A stretch of DNA of 7,245 nt from Treponema sp. (lineage in GTDB: Bacteria; Spirochaetota; Spirochaetia; Treponematales; Breznakiellaceae). Every line of letters begins with the position of its first letter. Position 1 is the stretch's first letter. Where the stretch lies: the NCBI GenBank assembly GCA_031273405.1, contig JAISRW010000203.1, positions 1 through 7,245 on the forward strand, read 5' to 3'. This document shows positions 5,347-7,245 of this stretch, piece after piece. The notes below the pieces were generated by a model. That model had not been told where the DNA came from, did not search any database, and worked only from the letters and a program-made list of their open reading frames with translations. The translations under genes were made by a program, and so were the position numbers.

Positions 5347-5497
5347 GAGCGTTTCCAAAAACTCGGTTAGTGCGAATCTCCGGTTCGATGGGAAACGCTT
5401 CCGAAAAAGCGGCCCAATCGGACTAAAGTCCGGCCCGCTTTTTCATTTAAATTTAAGGCTGCTTTCCTAAAATTTCAGTTTTGGGAAAGCCTCCTTA
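5347..5497. repeat. Composite palindromic element, copy B (three hairpin modules)
   Basis: Module 1 has perfect 9-base arms AGCGTTTCC (5348-5356) and GGAAACGCT (5391-5399), with an inner CGAA/TTCG. Module 2 has perfect 10-base arms at 5403-5412 and 5435-5444 around CGGACTAAAGTCCG. Module 3 has arms GCTTTCCTAAAATT (5461-5474) and AGTTTTGGGAAAGC (5477-5490), whose two non-Watson-Crick positions are both T/G, so still paired as RNA. The order of modules and much of the sequence match copy A. The end GCCTCCTTAT also resembles GCCTTCTTAT of copy A. It fills nearly the whole divergent space between the SDR and trmJ. Confidence 0.65.
5403..5444. terminator. Terminator-like hairpin in module 2 of copy B (symmetrical)
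   Basis: GAAAAAGCGG (5403-5412) pairs perfectly with CCGCTTTTTC (5435-5444), and CGGACT/AGTCCG (5419-5424 and 5427-5432) pair inside. On either strand this gives a GC-rich stem preceded by an A-run and followed by a T-run, as in a two-way intrinsic terminator. It lies between divergent genes where no terminator is needed, so its place probably comes from the repeat element. Confidence 0.5.
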
Positions 5498-5507
5498 TGG
5501 ATAAATT

Positions 5508-6302
5508 ATGGAACTTTCGGAAGTGATGATTGTCCTTTGCCGGCCCAGCGAGGCGGGAAACGCCGGGGCCGTCTGCCGGGCTATGAAAAATATGGGCCTC
5601 AGCCGGCTGAGGCTGGCGGCCCCGGACTTTTCCCGGCCTCCTCTTTCGTCGTCCGGCGGGGCTGCCGGCGGGGCGGAGGCGGTTATCCGGGCCAGGGCTG
5701 TCCACGCCGCCGATATCTGGGAGCAGGCGGAAACCTTTGACAGCCTGGCCGCCGCCATAGCCGGCTGTCCCCTGGTGATAGGGACTACCCGGCGGCGGGG
5801 CCGCCACCGCAAACGGCTGACCCTTACCCCCGGGGAAACCGCCGCCTTTTTAAAAGACCGGCCCGGTCCGGCGGCCCTGGTCTTCGGCAACGAACGCACC
5901 GGCCTCGAAGCCGGAGAACTGGATCTCTGCAATTTAGCCTCCCATATCCCCTCCGCCGAGGCGTTTCCCTCCCTCAACCTTTCCCATGCGGTGCAGATCT
6001 ATGCCTACGAACTGTTCCGCCTATGCGCCGGGACCCTTGACGGCGGCGCTTCCCCGGAGGGCGGCCCCGGTCCGGTCAAGGGCCGCTGGGTTCCCCTGGA
6101 TCAAAAAAAAATCGCCCTTCTGGTCCGGGAATTGACGGACACCCTTGAACCCCTGGGTTTTTACAAAAAACCTAGCCGGGAAGAACAGGAATTCTTTTTT
6201 CGGGATCTCATTGCCAGGGCGGGCCTTAACGAATGGGAGGGCCGCTATCTTGCCGGCCTTATCTCCAAAGCCGCCCGGCTCGGGGAAAAATGCGGAAACT
6301 AG
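5508..6302 (+). CDS. trmJ: tRNA (cytidine/uridine-32-2'-O)-methyltransferase TrmJ, SPOUT family
   Basis: The protein has 264 residues, the length of TrmJ. It methylates the 2'-OH of nucleotide 32 in the tRNA anticodon loop using S-adenosylmethionine. SPOUT motifs are clear: motif 1 EAGNAGAVCRAMKNMGL (15-31, with the conserved Asn and Arg), motif 2 ALVFGNERTGL (about 123-133), and motif 3 PSLNLSHAVQIYAYEL (about 153-168), which forms the trefoil-knot cofactor pocket. A C-terminal helical region (about 195-260, ending AGLISKAARLGEK) corresponds to the TrmJ-specific extension, which separates it from TrmL and TrmH. The ATG at 5508 has only a weak purine stretch upstream. The leader is repeat copy B, so its promoter is inside or next to a hairpin. 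It is divergent from the SDR, and a 152-base gap follows before the IclR gene. Confidence 0.9.
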   Translation: MELSEVMIVLCRPSEAGNAGAVCRAMKNMGLSRLRLAAPDFSRPPLSSSGGAAGGAEAVIRARAVHAADIWEQAETFDSLAAAIAGCPLVIGTTRRRGRHRKRLTLTPGETAAFLKDRPGPAALVFGNERTGLEAGELDLCNLASHIPSAEAFPSLNLSHAVQIYAYELFRLCAGTLDGGASPEGGPGPVKGRWVPLDQKKIALLVRELTDTLEPLGFYKKPSREEQEFFFRDLIARAGLNEWEGRYLAGLISKAARLGEKCGN

Positions 6303-6331
6303 CAGTTTGTGGGACTTGTAGGCAGTCAACG

Positions 6332-6355
6332 CGTCCGTCCGTCCGTCCGACCGAC
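6332..6355. repeat. Tetranucleotide repeat (CGTC x4 then CGAC x2)
   Basis: Four tandem CGTC units (6332-6347) run into two CGAC units (6348-6355), six units in all, in the gap between trmJ and the IclR gene. Tandem short repeats can change length by slipped pairing. Here that would alter promoter spacing rather than a reading frame. Confidence 0.7.
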
Positions 6356-6397
6356 TGGACAATCGCTGCTCAAATTAGTACACTTTCCATGATAAAA

Positions 6398-6433
6398 GAG
6401 CTTTTCCCAAAACTGAAGTTTTGGGAAAGCCTC
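6398..6433. repeat. Single-hairpin member of the TTTCCC palindromic repeat family
   Basis: Arms TTTCCCAAAACT (6403-6414) and AGTTTTGGGAAA (6417-6428) are perfectly complementary over 12 bases with GA in the middle. The edges GAGCTTTTCCC and GGGAAAGCCTC match the ends of the composite copies. It equals module 3 alone, or the two ends of the element joined with the inside lost. It lies 26 bases before the IclR start and could act as a trmJ terminator, though no T-run follows, or as part of the IclR promoter. Confidence 0.6.
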
Positions 6434-6454
6434 TGTAGTTAAGGAAAATAAAAA

Positions 6455-7245
6455 TTGGTTAAACCGGCAAAACAAACCAGTGAGGGCATCAAAAAAAATC
6501 AATCCCTCAGAAAAGCCCTTCAGATTCTGGAAGGTATGACAAAAATCCACACCCCCGCGAGGCTTCAGGACATTGCCCGGAACCTTAAGATGCCCCAGAG
6601 CACCCTCCTGCGCTTCCTGAACACCTTCATCGATTTTGGCTATGTAGGCCAGGACCCCGGCACTTCATGTTACTACCTCACCCTCAAGCTGGCCGAGATT
6701 GGATGCAGGGCGAAAGAGAATTTCCCTTTTCAGAATTCTCTTTCCAAATATGTCAAAGAGATTTCCCACAAGTTCAATGAATCCGCCTCGCTCTCTATCG
6801 AACACGACATGCAGATGGTGTATGTGGTGACCGAGGAAGGCCCCAACCGCATGCTCCAGACCTTGCAGCGAATTGGGCGCATCGCCCCCATGCATGCCAC
6901 CGGCGTCGGCAAGCTGCATCTCCTCAACTATTCCGATGCCAGGCTTCAGGATCTGGAGCAGAAATTCGGCTTTCCTCAATTTACCGAGCATACCATCACC
7001 AGTATTGAGGCCCTTAGAAAGGAGCTTCTCCAAATCAGGAAACAAGGTTATGCCATAGACAACGAGGAATGCGAGGTCGGGGTCCGGTGCATCGCGGTCC
7101 CGGTCAAGAATTTCTCAGGCGCGGTGGTAGCGGGGATAAGCCTTTCGGCCCCGGTCACCAGGCTGGATAAACAAAGGGTCGATGAAATCATTGCGTACCT
7201 CAAAGATATAAGCGTTCATGCCTCAAAGGAACTGGGTTGGGAAGA
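6455..7245 (+). CDS. IclR-family transcriptional regulator (3' end cut by window edge)
   Basis: At least 263 residues are present and no stop is reached. IclR proteins are usually 250-270, so little is missing. The start is TTG 6455: an in-frame TAA lies at 6449-6451, AAGGAA (6441-6446) is 8 bases upstream, and the next in-frame ATG (6536) is inside the DNA-binding helices. Residues about 16-75 form the winged helix (SLRKALQILEG, LQDIARNLKMPQSTLLRFLNTF, GYV). Residues about 90-263 are the effector domain, with RIGRIAPMHATGVGKLHLL (139-157), GYAIDNEECEVGVRCIAVPV (198-217) and GAVVAGISLSAPVTRLD (222-238), close to the IclR signature. Such dimers bind palindromic operators and respond to small metabolites. 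The effector cannot be told. IclR genes often control a neighbour, which may lie right of the window. The residue T149-G150 replaces the common T-A in HATAVGK. Confidence 0.92.
   Translation, partial: MVKPAKQTSEGIKKNQSLRKALQILEGMTKIHTPARLQDIARNLKMPQSTLLRFLNTFIDFGYVGQDPGTSCYYLTLKLAEIGCRAKENFPFQNSLSKYVKEISHKFNESASLSIEHDMQMVYVVTEEGPNRMLQTLQRIGRIAPMHATGVGKLHLLNYSDARLQDLEQKFGFPQFTEHTITSIEALRKELLQIRKQGYAIDNEECEVGVRCIAVPVKNFSGAVVAGISLSAPVTRLDKQRVDEIIAYLKDISVHASKELGWE

Noticed and set aside
5475..5977. Minus-strand frames of 110 and 160 codons opposite trmJ
   Set aside because: They lie opposite the conserved SPOUT motifs of trmJ and their products are low-complexity Arg/Pro/Ala, typical of GC-rich antisense frames.
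6303..6400. Possible tRNA or small RNA between trmJ and the IclR gene
   Set aside because: No T-loop consensus (GTTCRA) or cloverleaf can be drawn. The only structures are weak AGCAG/CTGCT arms and the tetranucleotide tract.
4147..6433. Repeated hairpins considered as a CRISPR array
   Set aside because: The copies are over 1 kb apart, sit one per intergenic gap, differ in length and have no regular spacers.

Overview
The window looks like chromosomal DNA of a spirochaete of the Treponema type, possibly a gut treponeme. This is an inference from three things: the STAS plus zinc-ribbon regulator, GC-rich genes with some TTG starts, and intergenic spaces filled with palindromic repeats. No rRNA or other phylogenetic marker is present to prove it.

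Layout, left to right. Bases 2-151 (+) hold the tail of a protein with one membrane helix that begins outside the window. Bases 152-371 are a gene-free gap of 220 bases where that gene converges on a minus-strand pair. The pair is a 610-residue membrane protein (372-2204) and a 303-residue six-helix membrane protein (2197-3108). They overlap by 8 bases and appear translationally coupled. The C-terminal part of the larger protein resembles the LptF/LptG (YjgP/YjgQ) permease fold, and its extracytoplasmic part is enlarged by TPR-like helices. The two may form one membrane complex. Bases 3109-3563 are an AT-rich gene-free region carrying two perfect DnaA boxes, a one-mismatch inverted third box and short direct and inverted repeats. 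This is the most surprising part of the window: it looks like a replication origin or a DnaA-binding locus, but dnaA is not next to it. Upstream, still on the minus strand, come a STAS-domain anti-sigma-factor-antagonist-like protein with a C-terminal zinc ribbon (3564-4115), a doubtful 100-residue ORF (4261-4563), and a divergent short-chain dehydrogenase (4560-5330). On the plus strand are trmJ, a tRNA Nm32 methyltransferase (5508-6302), and an IclR-family regulator (from 6455, running off the right edge).

Every intergenic space from 3109 rightwards carries a member of one palindromic repeat family built on CTTTCCCAAAAC / GTTTTGGGAAAG. Two copies (4147-4260 and 5347-5497) are composite, with three hairpin modules. 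One (6398-6433) is a single hairpin, and one (3168-3235) is a degenerate first module in inverse orientation. They resemble a non-autonomous (MITE- or REP-like) element family.

The genes do not form one pathway. Only the membrane pair, and weakly the SDR with the 100-residue ORF, look co-translated.
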